Notes: generated by a model not told the origin, from the sequence alone. A stretch of 64,000 nucleotides of DNA from Sphaerisporangium rhizosphaerae (GCF_042665155.1 NZ_JBHTCG010000012.1:1-64000), one strand, 5' to 3'; positions 44,610 to 53,600 are shown, numbered from the stretch's first letter. Numbers and translations are program-made.

Positions 44610-45104
44610 ATGCATCTGGCCCAGCTGAACGTCGCCCACATGCTCGCTCCCAAGGACTCCCCCGAGCTCGCCGACTTCATCGCCGCCCTGGAACCCATCA
44701 ACGCCATCTCCGACACCGCGCCCGGCTTCGTCTGGCGGCTCAAGGGCGGCGAGGACCCCACCGACACCGTGCAGCACGACTTCGGTGACATGCTGCTGGT
44801 GAACTTCTCGGTCTGGGAGTCGCGCGAGACGCTGTGGAACTTCGTCTACCGCACCGCCCACCTTGAGTACCTGCGCCGCCGCCGGGAATGGTTCGCCCGC
44901 CTGGCCGAGCCGTACAGCGTGATGTGGTGGATCCCCGAGGGGTACACCCCGACCTTGGAGGAGGGCATGACGAAGCTGCACCTGCTGCGCGCCCAAGGCC
45001 CCGGCCCCGAGGCGTTCACCTTCACCGACTTCCACGAAGCGCCCGCGACGCCGCCCGGCGGCGGTGAGAGCGTCGATCTCGACGAGCATGGTCTCGTTCG
45101 GTAG
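44610..45104 (+). CDS. DUF3291 family protein
   Basis: This 164-residue soluble protein matches DUF3291: the start MHLAQLNVAHM, the central VWESRETLWNFVYRTAHLEYLRRRREWF and the WIPEGYTPT segment. The fold is that of dimeric alpha/beta-barrel monooxygenases, with no proven function. A TTGACT (44574-44579) and a TGTCCT ending 6 nt before the ATG, with an 18-bp spacer, suggest its own leaderless promoter inside the 3' end of the regulator gene. Confidence 0.85.
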   Translation: MHLAQLNVAHMLAPKDSPELADFIAALEPINAISDTAPGFVWRLKGGEDPTDTVQHDFGDMLLVNFSVWESRETLWNFVYRTAHLEYLRRRREWFARLAEPYSVMWWIPEGYTPTLEEGMTKLHLLRAQGPGPEAFTFTDFHEAPATPPGGGESVDLDEHGLVR

Positions 45105-45290
45105 CCCACCCCGGCCCCGCCCGCCGACAGGATGACCGTGACATGTTCTGAGGATGCCGGGTGGAACGAGCGGCGCCAGATCACCCCTGACCCGGCTGAC
45201 GATGTGTCGCGAGATGAATCCTGCCGGATGTCGTGAACATCCCGACCGGGATGAGCGTCTGAATCATGAGCGACGTCCAGGGGGATGGTC

Positions 45291-46559
45291 ATGAGCGCGA
45301 CTGCCAAGGGCACAGCGAAGAACGGCCTCGTTGTGGCCGTCGCGGTCGGGCTGGCCGGTGTGGCGGGGATGGCCGCCCCCGCCGAGGCCACGGCTGCCAG
45401 ACCGGCTGTGGCCGGCGACGTCAACGGGGACGGGCGCGTCGACGTCATCGCCGGGCTCCCCCTCATGAAAGTGAAGGGGAAGAGCGGTGCCGGAGGGGTG
45501 GTCGTCTACTCCGGCGGCCCGGCCGAGGTCTCCGGCCGGGCGCGCATCGTCACCCTCGCCGGTCCCGTCGCGAGGGAGAACCTCGGGCAGGTGCTCGCCT
45601 CGGGTGACTTCGACAAGGACGGCTACGCCGACGTCCTGACGTCGGCCCGCAAGAAGCTCGTGGTCTTCTCCGGCTCACGGTCCGGGCTGCGTGGCCAGGG
45701 GGCCAGGGTGATCCCCTGGCCCGTCACCGCACCCGCCATGGCGGCCGCGGACTTCGACGGTGACGGCTACGGGGACGTGGCCGTCACCGGGAGCAAGCAG
45801 ATCGTCGTGCTGCGCGGAGGCAAGTACGGCCTGCGGGTGGCCGGACGCCTCACCGACGGCGCCCCGCAGTTCGGCGCGGAACTCGCCGTCGGAGACGTGA
45901 ACGGCGATCGGCTCGCCGACCTCGTGGCCACCGAACACCGCGCGGTCGCGCCCGACGCCGCCGGGCCGCAGCGGATCACCGTCGTGCCCGGCTCCCGTTC
46001 GGGGCTCTCGCTGGAGCGTGCCTGGTCGATCACTCCGACCGAGCGGGCCGCCCGCGACCTCGCGGTCGGCGACGTCAACGGCGACGGCAAGGCCGACCTT
46101 GTGCGTATCACGTCGACCGACGGTGAGACCCCGACGTTCCAGGTACTCGTCCAGCTCAGCCAGGGCAACGGCTTCGGCCCGGCACAGGCATTGCGGCAAG
46201 CGGACGGCTACCCCGCCAACGTCGGCCTCGGCGATGTCACCGGGGATGGCCGCGCCGAGGTGGCCGTCCACATCGCCGCCGAAGGCGACCACGACTGGGC
46301 CGTGCTCTACGGCGGAACCGCCACCGGCGCGACCGCACAGCCGATCCGGACGTACGGGTACAACACCTACGAGACCAGATATGGCACGACCTTACGGCTG
46401 GCGAACGTCCGCGGCGACTCCCGCGCCGACATCATCGTGGGCTTGCCCGGTGTCTATGGCATCGGCGAACTGGAGATCCTTCCCGCCGGCCGGCAAGAGG
46501 GCTCGCAGAAGCTCGGGCTCAAGACCACCAGCGGTCTCGGCTGGAGCCAGCCGTCCTGA
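45291..46559 (+). CDS. Secreted FG-GAP/VCBS repeat protein
   Basis: This is a 422-residue exported protein with a Sec-type signal peptide (residues 1-34; AVAVGLAGVAGMAAPAEATA). It carries about six to seven integrin-alpha-like repeats, each with a calcium loop such as GDVNGDGRVD, GDFDKDGYAD, ADFDGDGYGD and GDVNGDGKAD, so it is predicted to be a calcium-dependent beta-propeller. No catalytic domain is attached; a binding or cell-surface role is likely. ATG 45291 is preferred to ATG 45285 because CAGGGGG is better spaced. Confidence 0.9.
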   Translation: MSATAKGTAKNGLVVAVAVGLAGVAGMAAPAEATAARPAVAGDVNGDGRVDVIAGLPLMKVKGKSGAGGVVVYSGGPAEVSGRARIVTLAGPVARENLGQVLASGDFDKDGYADVLTSARKKLVVFSGSRSGLRGQGARVIPWPVTAPAMAAADFDGDGYGDVAVTGSKQIVVLRGGKYGLRVAGRLTDGAPQFGAELAVGDVNGDRLADLVATEHRAVAPDAAGPQRITVVPGSRSGLSLERAWSITPTERAARDLAVGDVNGDGKADLVRITSTDGETPTFQVLVQLSQGNGFGPAQALRQADGYPANVGLGDVTGDGRAEVAVHIAAEGDHDWAVLYGGTATGATAQPIRTYGYNTYETRYGTTLRLANVRGDSRADIIVGLPGVYGIGELEILPAGRQEGSQKLGLKTTSGLGWSQPS

Positions 46560-46708
46560 CCTGGGGCCGTGGATCTTCCCCGGTGGTCTTCCCACCGTCT
46601 TCGCCGCCCGGTAGTCCGCGTCGTTGGCCGGCACGTTGCGTCGGTGCTGGAACGCGATGTCTCATAGCCCCAACGACGGGTTCGGCTGCGCAATGCGCGG
46701 GGGGTGCG

Positions 46709-48118
46709 ATGGGCATCGACGAGGAGAAGGTCCGCGCGCTGCGCGACGAGCCCCTCGACTGGCGGTACAAGGCGCTGCCCGCCGGCGCCTGCGGCACGGT
46801 GGCACAGTTCCTGGCCGGTGGGCCGTCCCTCCAGGACTTCGGCACGCCGCTGCTGACGCTCGACGCCCCCGCGCTGGAGCACAACATCGCGGTCATGGCC
46901 CGCTGGGCGGCCGGGGCGGGGGTCACCCTGATGCCGCACGGCAAGAGCACGATGGCTCCCGAGCTGTGGCGGCGGCAGCTCGCGGCGGGCGCCTGGGGCC
47001 TCACCCTGGCCAACTTCCCGCAACTGCGCGTCGCCCGCGCCTTCGGGGTGGCACGGCTCATGCTCGCCGCCGCCCCGGTGGACCCGGCCGGGCTCGCCTG
47101 GATCGGGCGCGAACTCGACCGCGACCCGGCCTTCCGCTTCATCTGCTGGGCCGACTCCGTCGAGGCGGTCCAGATCATGGACGCAGCCCTGCAGGCGACG
47201 AGGCGGCCGGTGGAGGTGTGCGTGGAGCTGGGCGGCCCGGGCGGGCGCGCCGGCGCCCGCCGCCTCGGCGCCGCCCGGCGGGTCGCCGAGGCCGTGCGCG
47301 CCGCCCCGGCGCTGCGCCTGGCCGGCGTCGCCGGCTACGAGGGCTCCTTCGCCCACGACGCCTCCCCCGAGGGCCTCGCGGCCGTGCGGGGCTACCTGCG
47401 GGGCCTGGCCGAGCTGTTCGGCGGCCTGGCCTTCGAGACCGGCGAGCCCATCGTCACCGCGGGCGGCAGCGCGTACTTCGACCAGGTGGCCGACGTGCTC
47501 GGCGGGCTGGAGGCGCGCCTGGTGCTGCGCTCGGGCGCCTACGTGATCCACGACGACGGCTTCTACCGCGCGATCTCCCCCTTCCGGCCCCGTGACGCCT
47601 CCACGACGAGTGGTCCCGCCGGGAACGGCGATCATCCCGGCGCGGGGCGGGGACGTGCCTGCGCGGCGGAACCCCCCGGATCAGGACCGGGACGTACCTG
47701 CGCGGCAGAACCTTCCGAAGCAGGGCCGGGACGTGCCTGTGGGGCGGATCCTCCCGGAACGGGGAAGCGGGCCTCGGCCGGCGAGCCGTTCCGCGCCGCC
47801 ATGCACGGGTGGGCGCGGGTCATCTCCCGGCCCGAGCCCGGCCTGGCCCTGCTCGACGCCGGCAAGCGCGACCTGCCCTTCGACGAAGGACTGCCCGAGC
47901 CGCAGCACGTGCGCGGCAAGGGCCCGCTCCACGGGGCCCGTGTCACCGCGCTCAACGACCAGCACACCCATCTCGCCGTCGACCCCGCCTGCGACCTGGC
48001 CTGCGGCGACGTCGTCCGGTTCGGCCTGTCCCATCCCTGCACGGCGATGGACAAGTGGACGCTCATCCCCGTCATCGACGGCGAGGCCGTCGTCGGCCTG
48101 CTGAGGACCTTCTTCTGA
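46709..48118 (+). CDS. PLP-dependent D-amino acid deaminase/aldolase (DSD1-like)
   Basis: This 469-residue fold-type III PLP enzyme shows the N-terminal alanine-racemase-like barrel with the PLP lysine in LMPHGKSTM. The C-terminal domain carries the zinc-site motif HPCTAMDKW found in D-serine dehydratase and D-threonine aldolase. It likely deaminates or cleaves a D-amino acid. Between the two halves is an insert of about 60 residues encoded by three 39-bp repeats, not expected in the family. The stop overlaps the D-aminoacylase start by one base, so both act together on N-acyl-D-amino acids. Confidence 0.88.
   Translation: MGIDEEKVRALRDEPLDWRYKALPAGACGTVAQFLAGGPSLQDFGTPLLTLDAPALEHNIAVMARWAAGAGVTLMPHGKSTMAPELWRRQLAAGAWGLTLANFPQLRVARAFGVARLMLAAAPVDPAGLAWIGRELDRDPAFRFICWADSVEAVQIMDAALQATRRPVEVCVELGGPGGRAGARRLGAARRVAEAVRAAPALRLAGVAGYEGSFAHDASPEGLAAVRGYLRGLAELFGGLAFETGEPIVTAGGSAYFDQVADVLGGLEARLVLRSGAYVIHDDGFYRAISPFRPRDASTTSGPAGNGDHPGAGRGRACAAEPPGSGPGRTCAAEPSEAGPGRACGADPPGTGKRASAGEPFRAAMHGWARVISRPEPGLALLDAGKRDLPFDEGLPEPQHVRGKGPLHGARVTALNDQHTHLAVDPACDLACGDVVRFGLSHPCTAMDKWTLIPVIDGEAVVGLLRTFF
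47645..47761 (+). repeat. Three 39-bp repeats inside the D-amino acid deaminase gene
   Basis: Units 47645-47683, 47684-47722 and 47723-47761 are each 13 codons and encode GPGR-x-CAAEP-like peptides. The insertion keeps the frame. Confidence 0.8.
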
Positions 48119-49689
48119 TGCTCTTCAAGAACGTCACCGTCGTCGACGGCACCGGCGCCGACCCCTACGTCGCCCACGTGGCCGTCCGCGACGGCATCAT
48201 CGCCGCCATCGGCCCCGACGCCTCCGGCGGGCCGGCGATCGACGGCGCCGGGCTGGTGCTCGCTCCCGGCTTCATCGACATGCACGCCCACTCCGACCTG
48301 CGGCTGCCGGCCGAGCCCGGCCACCTGGCCAAGGTGAGCCAAGGTGTGACCTGCGAGGTGCTCGGCCAGGACGGCCTGTCCTACGCCCCGGTCGACGACA
48401 CCACGCTGGAGCAGGTGCGGCGGCAGATCGCCGGATGGAACGGCGACCCCGAGGGCTTCGACTGGAACTGGCGGACGGTGGGGGAGTACCTCGACCGGCT
48501 CGACCAGGGCATCGCGGTCAACGCCTGCTACCTGGTCCCGCAGGGGTCGGTGCGGATGCTCGTCACCGGCTGGGAGGACCGCCCCGCCACCGAGGCCGAG
48601 ACCGCCGAGCAGCGGCGCCTGGTCGCCGAGGCCATGGACCAGGGCGCGGTCGGCATGTCCTCCGGACTCACCTACGCCCCCGGCATGTACGCGGGCACCG
48701 GCGAACTGGTCGCGCTGTGCGAGGTCGTCGCCGTGCTCGGCGGGTTCTACGCCCCGCACCACCGCTCCTACGGCGCGGGCGCCCTGGCCGCCTACGCCGA
48801 GATGGTCGAGGTCTCCCGCCGTTCGGGCTGTCCGCTGCACCTGGCGCACGCGACCATGAACTTCGCGGTCAACAAGGGCCGGGCAGGGGAGCTGCTCGCC
48901 CTGCTGGACGAGGCGATCGCCGGCGGCTGCGACCTCACCTTGGACACCTACCCCTACCTGCCGGGCTCCACCACGCTGGTCTCCCTGCTGCCGGGCTGGG
49001 CCTCCGAGGGCGGACCGGCCCGGGCGCTCGCCCGCCTGCGCGACTCCGCGACCGCCGCGCGGATCAGGCACGCCATGGAGGTCGAGGGCTGCGACGGCTG
49101 CCACGGGGTGCCGATCGACTGGGACGTCGTCCAGATCTCCGGCACCGGGACGGCCGCGCTCGCCGGCCGGGCCGGCACCCGGGTACGCGACTTCGAGGAC
49201 TTCCGCCGGCTGCTCATCGACGACGACCTCGCCACCACGATCCTGCTCCACGCGGGCGATGAGGCCAACGTCCAGGCGATCATGCGGCACCCGGCGCACA
49301 CCGGGGGCAGCGACGGCCTGCTCGCCGGCGCCCGCCCGCACCCCCGCGCGTGGGGCACCTTCCCCCGTTACCTCGCCCGCTACGTCCGCGAACTGGGCGT
49401 GCTGTCGCTGCAGGAGTGCGTCGCCCACCTCACCGGCCGCCCGGCCCGGCGGCTCAAGCTGGACCGCCGCGGACTGGTCCGCCCCGGCTACCACGCCGAC
49501 CTGGTGCTGTTCGACCCCGAGGCCGTCCGCGACACCGCGACCTTCGACGACCCCCGCCGCCCGGCGGAAGGCATCTCCCACGTACTGGTCTCCGGCGTCC
49601 CCGTCATCGAGCACGGCCACCCCACCGGCGCCCTCCCCGGCAAAGCCCTCCGCCGCACCCCCCACGGAACCACGGCCCGCGAACGATGA
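48118..49689 (+). CDS. N-acyl-D-amino-acid deacylase (D-aminoacylase family)
   Basis: This 523-residue amidohydrolase-superfamily enzyme has the metal-binding PGFIDMHAHSDL near residue 55 and GVTCEVLGQDGLSY carrying the family Cys. Later metal/active-site segments are HLAHATMN, LHAGDEANVQAIM and GGSDG, and the C-terminal beta-domain follows (RPGYHADLVLFDPE). It should release free D-amino acids from N-acyl forms in the cytoplasm. The ATG overlaps the stop of the PLP enzyme gene, giving a two-step pathway: deacylation, then deamination. Confidence 0.93.
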   Translation: MLFKNVTVVDGTGADPYVAHVAVRDGIIAAIGPDASGGPAIDGAGLVLAPGFIDMHAHSDLRLPAEPGHLAKVSQGVTCEVLGQDGLSYAPVDDTTLEQVRRQIAGWNGDPEGFDWNWRTVGEYLDRLDQGIAVNACYLVPQGSVRMLVTGWEDRPATEAETAEQRRLVAEAMDQGAVGMSSGLTYAPGMYAGTGELVALCEVVAVLGGFYAPHHRSYGAGALAAYAEMVEVSRRSGCPLHLAHATMNFAVNKGRAGELLALLDEAIAGGCDLTLDTYPYLPGSTTLVSLLPGWASEGGPARALARLRDSATAARIRHAMEVEGCDGCHGVPIDWDVVQISGTGTAALAGRAGTRVRDFEDFRRLLIDDDLATTILLHAGDEANVQAIMRHPAHTGGSDGLLAGARPHPRAWGTFPRYLARYVRELGVLSLQECVAHLTGRPARRLKLDRRGLVRPGYHADLVLFDPEAVRDTATFDDPRRPAEGISHVLVSGVPVIEHGHPTGALPGKALRRTPHGTTARER

Positions 49690-49884
49690 CACGGCGTCCG
49701 CATGCCCACGGCGCGACGGCAGCCGCGACACTGCCCGAACGCGCCGGGCGGTCCGCCCGGCACCCGCATTGCCGGCACGCCTCGCCACTGGTCAACTAAG
49801 TGAGGAAGCCACCTACCCGAACGGCGCCCGACGGGCGACCCGCGAGGCCGGCGCCTTGTCGGTGATGAGCAGAGGGGAGCGAAC

Positions 49885-50328
49885 GTGGCACTTCCGCGGT
49901 CGGACGGTTCGACCGGCCACTCCTTCGGTCTGGAGGTGGACGGGATCGTCATCAGGCGAATCGACGAGGTCTCCGGGCTCAAGATGGAGCAGGACGTCGT
50001 CGAGATGAAGGAGAACACCCCCGACGGCAAGGTGGTCGTCAGGAAGCTCCCCGGACGCCCGAAGCCCGGTGAGGTGACGCTCACCCGAGCCCTCACCTCG
50101 GACGACGGCTTCGACACCTGGATGAAGGAGTCCGGCTCCGGCCGTGCGGGCGACGCCCGGAAGAACGGGGCGATCATCGTCTTCGACGCCGAGGGCGCCC
50201 CGATCAAGCGGTACAACCTGGCCGACGTCCGGCCGAAGAGCCTGGAGATCACCTCCACGAAGTCCGGTGACACGACCGTCCTCACCGAGAAGCTCGTCGT
50301 CACCTACGAGCAGATGCAAGTGGAGTGA
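49885..50328 (+). CDS. Phage tail tube-like protein (gp19/TIGR02241 type), orphan
   Basis: This 147-residue protein matches the short tail-tube family of contractile injection systems and T4-like phages: SFGLEVDGI, the EVSGLKMEQDVVEMKE strand pair, KLPGRPKPGEVTLTRALTSD, a central variable loop and the terminal TTVLTEKLVVTYEQM. Members stack as hexameric rings. No sheath, baseplate, spike or AAA gene lies nearby, so it is an orphan in this window. GTG 49885 follows AGGGGAG. It could be a remnant, a member of a dispersed system, or a repurposed tube protein. Confidence 0.85.
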   Translation: MALPRSDGSTGHSFGLEVDGIVIRRIDEVSGLKMEQDVVEMKENTPDGKVVVRKLPGRPKPGEVTLTRALTSDDGFDTWMKESGSGRAGDARKNGAIIVFDAEGAPIKRYNLADVRPKSLEITSTKSGDTTVLTEKLVVTYEQMQVE

Positions 50329-50361
50329 ACCGCGGCCGGGGCGCGGGCCCGGCCGCCGGCC

Positions 50362-50661
50362 TCAGAAGCCCGGCTCGGGGTCGAGCCAGACCAGGTGCAG
50401 GCCGAGCCGGTCGGCCACCCGCTCGCAGCTCGTCCAGCTTCCGTGAGGCCGCCCGTTCACGGTGATCGTCGCCGCGGAACCGCCGGGCAACTCCACCCCG
50501 TACAGCTCCACCCCGCCGTGGTCCCCGCACTCCTCGTCCGCGTCACGCAGCAGCGCGAACAGCCGCGCCCGCTCCTCTCTCCTCAACCGAGGTACGGCCG
50601 CCCCTTCTGCATCCCCGTCGTGATAGACAGTGCGCACGCTGGAATCGGGCCGCTGATCCAT
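50362..50661 (-). CDS. Small hypothetical protein
   Basis: This 99-residue protein starts at ATG 50661 after AAGGGG. It is acidic and Arg-rich in the first half (RREERARLFALLRDADEECG) and ends with WTSCERVADRLGLHLVW and a short acidic tail. No signal peptide or membrane segment is present. It is convergent with the tail-tube-like gene and divergent from the XRE regulator, sharing a comparatively AT-rich 225-bp upstream region with it. I do not recognise the family. Confidence 0.6.
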   Translation of the reverse strand: MDQRPDSSVRTVYHDGDAEGAAVPRLRREERARLFALLRDADEECGDHGGVELYGVELPGGSAATITVNGRPHGSWTSCERVADRLGLHLVWLDPEPGF

Positions 50662-50886
50662 CGGATCACCCCTTTCTCCACCCCGGCCGGGACGGGCACA
50701 GCCATCGCACGCATGCCCCGTCCCGGCTTCCATGTATCTGTATGAGTTCGCGCTATCGCAGTGCGTAGTTGAACTCTCGGCAGTAGAGTGACAGCTGAGC
50801 GAGTTCAGCGCAATATTGAGCGAAAACTTAATTGAGAAACAGGCTAATGAGCTAGGTTGTCCGATTCGGACGGCTAAGGAGGCGAT

Positions 50887-51741
50887 GTGGCACCACGGAA
50901 AGGCCCGACACTTCGTGCTCAGTGGCTCGGTAAGCAACTTCGCGAGCTACGTGAAGCGGCCAAGTTGACTCTCCGGGAGGCCGGGGACTACGTCCAACGC
51001 GACCAGGCCGCCATCAGCAGGTGGGAACAGGGCCTCACCCCTGCCCGGGCGCCGGATGTGCTCGCGTTGCTCAACCTCTACGGGGTCGATGACCCAGATG
51101 TCCGTGACGGTCTTGAACGGCTCAGCCGTGACATCTGGCAGAAGGGGTGGTGGGACGACTATGCGGGTGAGGCCTCTGGAAGAGTGATCGACCATGCGTG
51201 GCTGGAGTCCCGGGCGGAGGTCCTCCGCTCGTTCGACATGTTGGTGATCCCGGGCCTCCTTCAGACGCCCGAGTACGCTGAAGCGGTGATCAGGGCGGCC
51301 GATCCGGAGGCCGGCCATGCCTACATCTCTCGTTGGGTGCAGTTTCGCATGATCCGTCAGCGGGTGCTCGCTGGAGAGCGGCCCATCCAACTGGCGGCGA
51401 TTCTGGACGAGGCACTGCTGTGTCGTGTCGTCGGTGGCGCGCCGGTGATGCGTGCCCAATTTGAGCACCTCACGAAGCTTGGGACGCGCCCGCATATCTC
51501 GATTCGGGTCTTGCCCTTCAGTGCCGGCGCTCATGCCAGCCCGCGCGGGCCCTTCATGATCTTCAACATGCCAGCTCCATATCCCGACATAGCCTTCACC
51601 GAGACCGGCGCGGGATGCATGTACGTCGAATCGGATGGAGTAGGAAATTTCACTACGACATACGATTATCTGGATCAAGCCGCACTAACTCGAGAAGAGT
51701 CGGCGGAGCTCATCGCCGCTGCGGCGGACCGCATGGCTTGA
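50887..51741 (+). CDS. XRE-family regulator with DUF5753 domain
   Basis: This 284-residue protein has an XRE helix-turn-helix (residues about 15-70; LREAGDYVQRDQAAISRWEQG) and a DUF5753 region with LVIPGLLQTPEYAEAV, LDEALLCRVVGG and the FTETGAGCMYVE ending. GTG 50887 has a perfect AAGGAGG 4 nt upstream. It heads a module with two DUF397 genes and is a paralogue of the regulator at 11829-12653. Its codon use is less GC-biased than its neighbours, especially at the 3' end, which may indicate a later arrival. Confidence 0.92.
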   Translation: MAPRKGPTLRAQWLGKQLRELREAAKLTLREAGDYVQRDQAAISRWEQGLTPARAPDVLALLNLYGVDDPDVRDGLERLSRDIWQKGWWDDYAGEASGRVIDHAWLESRAEVLRSFDMLVIPGLLQTPEYAEAVIRAADPEAGHAYISRWVQFRMIRQRVLAGERPIQLAAILDEALLCRVVGGAPVMRAQFEHLTKLGTRPHISIRVLPFSAGAHASPRGPFMIFNMPAPYPDIAFTETGAGCMYVESDGVGNFTTTYDYLDQAALTREESAELIAAAADRMA

Positions 51742-51760
51742 ATGAACGGAGACGCCCTCC

Positions 51761-51988
51761 ATGGCCACACCTGAGGAACTGGCCAGTGTCGCCTGGCACA
51801 TCAGCACTTACAGTCCGAATGGCGACGCCCAGTGCGTCGAGGCGGGGCCGTTGGGGGATGGGAGTGGGCGGGTCGCGGTGCGGCACAGCCGTCGCCCGGA
51901 CCGTGAGGTGATCGTCTACACCCGCGGCGAATGGGAAGCCTTCCTCGCCGGCGTCAAAGCCGGCGAGTTCGACTTCTTCGCCAGCTGA
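51761..51988 (+). CDS. DUF397 protein, first tandem copy
   Basis: This 75-residue protein shows the DUF397 core CVEAGPLGDGSGRVAVRHS and the end EWEAFLAGVKAGEFDFF. It is 19 bp downstream of the XRE/DUF5753 gene and likely co-transcribed with it. It is identical at 66 of 75 positions to the copy at 52125-52352. Confidence 0.88.
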   Translation: MATPEELASVAWHISTYSPNGDAQCVEAGPLGDGSGRVAVRHSRRPDREVIVYTRGEWEAFLAGVKAGEFDFFAS

Positions 51989-52036
51989 CCCACGGATCCG
52001 TCACGACCTCCGCCGCGCCCCGGACGGAGGACCCAG

Positions 52037-52105
52037 CACGAAGCCACACTCGCACCCAACGAGACCCTGGCGCTGATCATGGCCGCGGCAGAACGCGCAG
52101 CCTGA
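52037..52105 (+). pseudogene. Remnant of an XRE/DUF5753 gene 3' end
   Basis: An in-frame 22-codon segment ending at TGA 52103-52105 encodes a tail (NETLALIMAAAERAA) that aligns with the last residues of the upstream regulator (EESAELIAAAADRMA). It sits at the same distance before the second DUF397 gene as the intact regulator end does before the first. It is best explained as the left edge of a duplicated block. Confidence 0.75.
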
Positions 52106-52124
52106 GCGAACGGAGGCATCAAGC

Positions 52125-52352
52125 ATGGCCACCCCCGAGGAGTTGGCCGACGTCGCCTGGCATATCAGTACAAGAAGCGCCAATGGTGGCGGGGAGTGCG
52201 TCGAGGCGGGGCCGCTGGGGGATGGGAGTGGGCGTGTCGCCGTGCGTCACAGTCATCACCCGGACCGTGAGGTGATCGTCTACACCCGCGGCGAATGGGA
52301 AGCCTTCCTCGCCGGGGTCAAAGCCGGCGAGTTCGATTTCTTCGCGGACTGA
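52125..52352 (+). CDS. DUF397 protein, second tandem copy
   Basis: This 75-residue paralogue of the preceding DUF397 protein (88 percent identical) differs mainly in the N-terminal third and at a His-His pair in place of Arg-Arg. It has GGAG upstream of the ATG. The duplicated block includes the regulator remnant just upstream. Both copies are intact, so both products may interact with the single remaining regulator. Confidence 0.87.
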   Translation: MATPEELADVAWHISTRSANGGGECVEAGPLGDGSGRVAVRHSHHPDREVIVYTRGEWEAFLAGVKAGEFDFFAD

Positions 52353-52495
52353 GGCTCTCGCCCCTGCCGTAGAGGTGGGCGCCATGGAAAGGGTGACCTG
52401 CCGCCGGGCCGGATGGCGATCACCCGGGCGCCGGGGCGGACAGGATGGTGTCGGGCGCCGAGTGCGCGCCCGACCAGGCGACCCGGCAGTTCCCG

Positions 52496-53584
52496 TCAGG
52501 CGAGCAGGGACGCGGCGTGGCGGCCGGCGGCGGCGGAGGCGAGGAAGCCGGCCAGGTCGCGGTCCAGGCCGCGGCCCATCGTGGACAGCTTGACCGGGCT
52601 GTCCTCGAGCAGCTTCGCCAGGCCGTCCACCGGTACATTCACCAGCTCGTGCCGGGCGCCCAGCGCGGCGGCCTGCTCACGCACCCGCTCGCCGAACGCG
52701 CCGGGCAGTTCGGGCACCACCACCTGGGCGGGTGCCAGCGCCACCCGGCCGTAGGCGGTGAGCGAGTGGTGGGAGACCCCGATGTGGCGCTCGCGCAGGT
52801 CGCCTTCGCTCACGCGCAGCGCCCCCACGGGACGCCCGCCCAGCACGGCCGCCGCGTTGACCGCCTCGCCCGCCGACACTCCGGAGAACCCCCACCGGGT
52901 GCCGGTGCCCAGGTTGCCGGGGCCCTGGGTGACGATCGCGACGTCGGCCGACAGCACGTGCCTGGCGGCGAGCAGCCCGGTGTGGACGGTGACCGCCTCC
53001 ACGTCGCCGCCGAAGGCCTGGCCGGTGGTGACCACCCCGCACAGCCAGCCGAGCTCGCGCAGCCGCGCGGCCGACATGGAGAACCACGCAGGCAGCGCGC
53101 CGCCGTCCAACATCACATAGGCGACCCGGAGCGGGCGCCCGCCGCTCAAGGCGCCATCGCGGGAGCCGTACAGGCCGCAGAGGATGGCGGGGAGGGCGGA
53201 GTGCAGGTCGGCGACCACCACGGGCATGCCGTCCACGGAGTCGGCCTCGCGCAGCGTCTCGTGGTGGGGGGAGTCCTGCTCGTCGGCGCCGAGCACCGTG
53301 GCCTGCAAGGGCGTGTATCGTGCCTTGACCAGGTGGCCGGGACCTTGCGGATCTTCCGGCAATCGGTCCGGCACGGCCACTACCATGGCGTAACCTCCCG
53401 TACCGAGGCCCATGGCGAGCGCTGTGGTGTTCAGCAGCACCGTGTCACCCGGTTCGGGGCGGCCCACCAGCGGGGGGTAGGCCAGGGCCCGGCAGCTCCC
53501 CTCGGGGAGGGTCACGTCCAGCTCCATCGCGCCCGGCCACTCGCGCCGGACCGCGACCACCTCGCCCTTGCGCCATCTGATCAC
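52496..53584 (-). CDS. DUF3866 family protein
   Basis: This 362-residue protein is recognisable as the actinobacterial DUF3866 family: the N-terminal MIRWRKGEVV, GDTVLLNTTALAMGLGTGG, the central MPVVVADLHSALPA and TQGPGNLGTGTRWGFSG, and the HHSLTAYGRVAL segment. No function is established. It is commonly found next to pafBC, as here. GTG 53584 has a TACCCT box exactly 6 nt upstream, indicating a leaderless mRNA whose promoter overlaps that of pafB on the other strand. Confidence 0.87.
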   Translation of the reverse strand: MIRWRKGEVVAVRREWPGAMELDVTLPEGSCRALAYPPLVGRPEPGDTVLLNTTALAMGLGTGGYAMVVAVPDRLPEDPQGPGHLVKARYTPLQATVLGADEQDSPHHETLREADSVDGMPVVVADLHSALPAILCGLYGSRDGALSGGRPLRVAYVMLDGGALPAWFSMSAARLRELGWLCGVVTTGQAFGGDVEAVTVHTGLLAARHVLSADVAIVTQGPGNLGTGTRWGFSGVSAGEAVNAAAVLGGRPVGALRVSEGDLRERHIGVSHHSLTAYGRVALAPAQVVVPELPGAFGERVREQAAALGARHELVNVPVDGLAKLLEDSPVKLSTMGRGLDRDLAGFLASAAAGRHAASLLA

Positions 53585-53590
53585 GGGGCA

Positions 53591-53600
53591 AGGGTAGCGT
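53591..53600. promoter_or_regulatory. Overlapping divergent -10 boxes of the DUF3866 gene and pafB
   Basis: TACCCT on the minus strand (53591-53596) serves the DUF3866 start, and TAGCGT on the plus strand (53595-53600) is suitably placed for pafB. The two hexamers share bases, so only one polymerase can occupy the site at a time. Confidence 0.5.

Noticed and set aside
49885..50328. Part of a prophage
   Set aside because: Apart from the tube-like gene no integrase, capsid, terminase, lysis or other tail gene is nearby, and no att-like repeats were seen.
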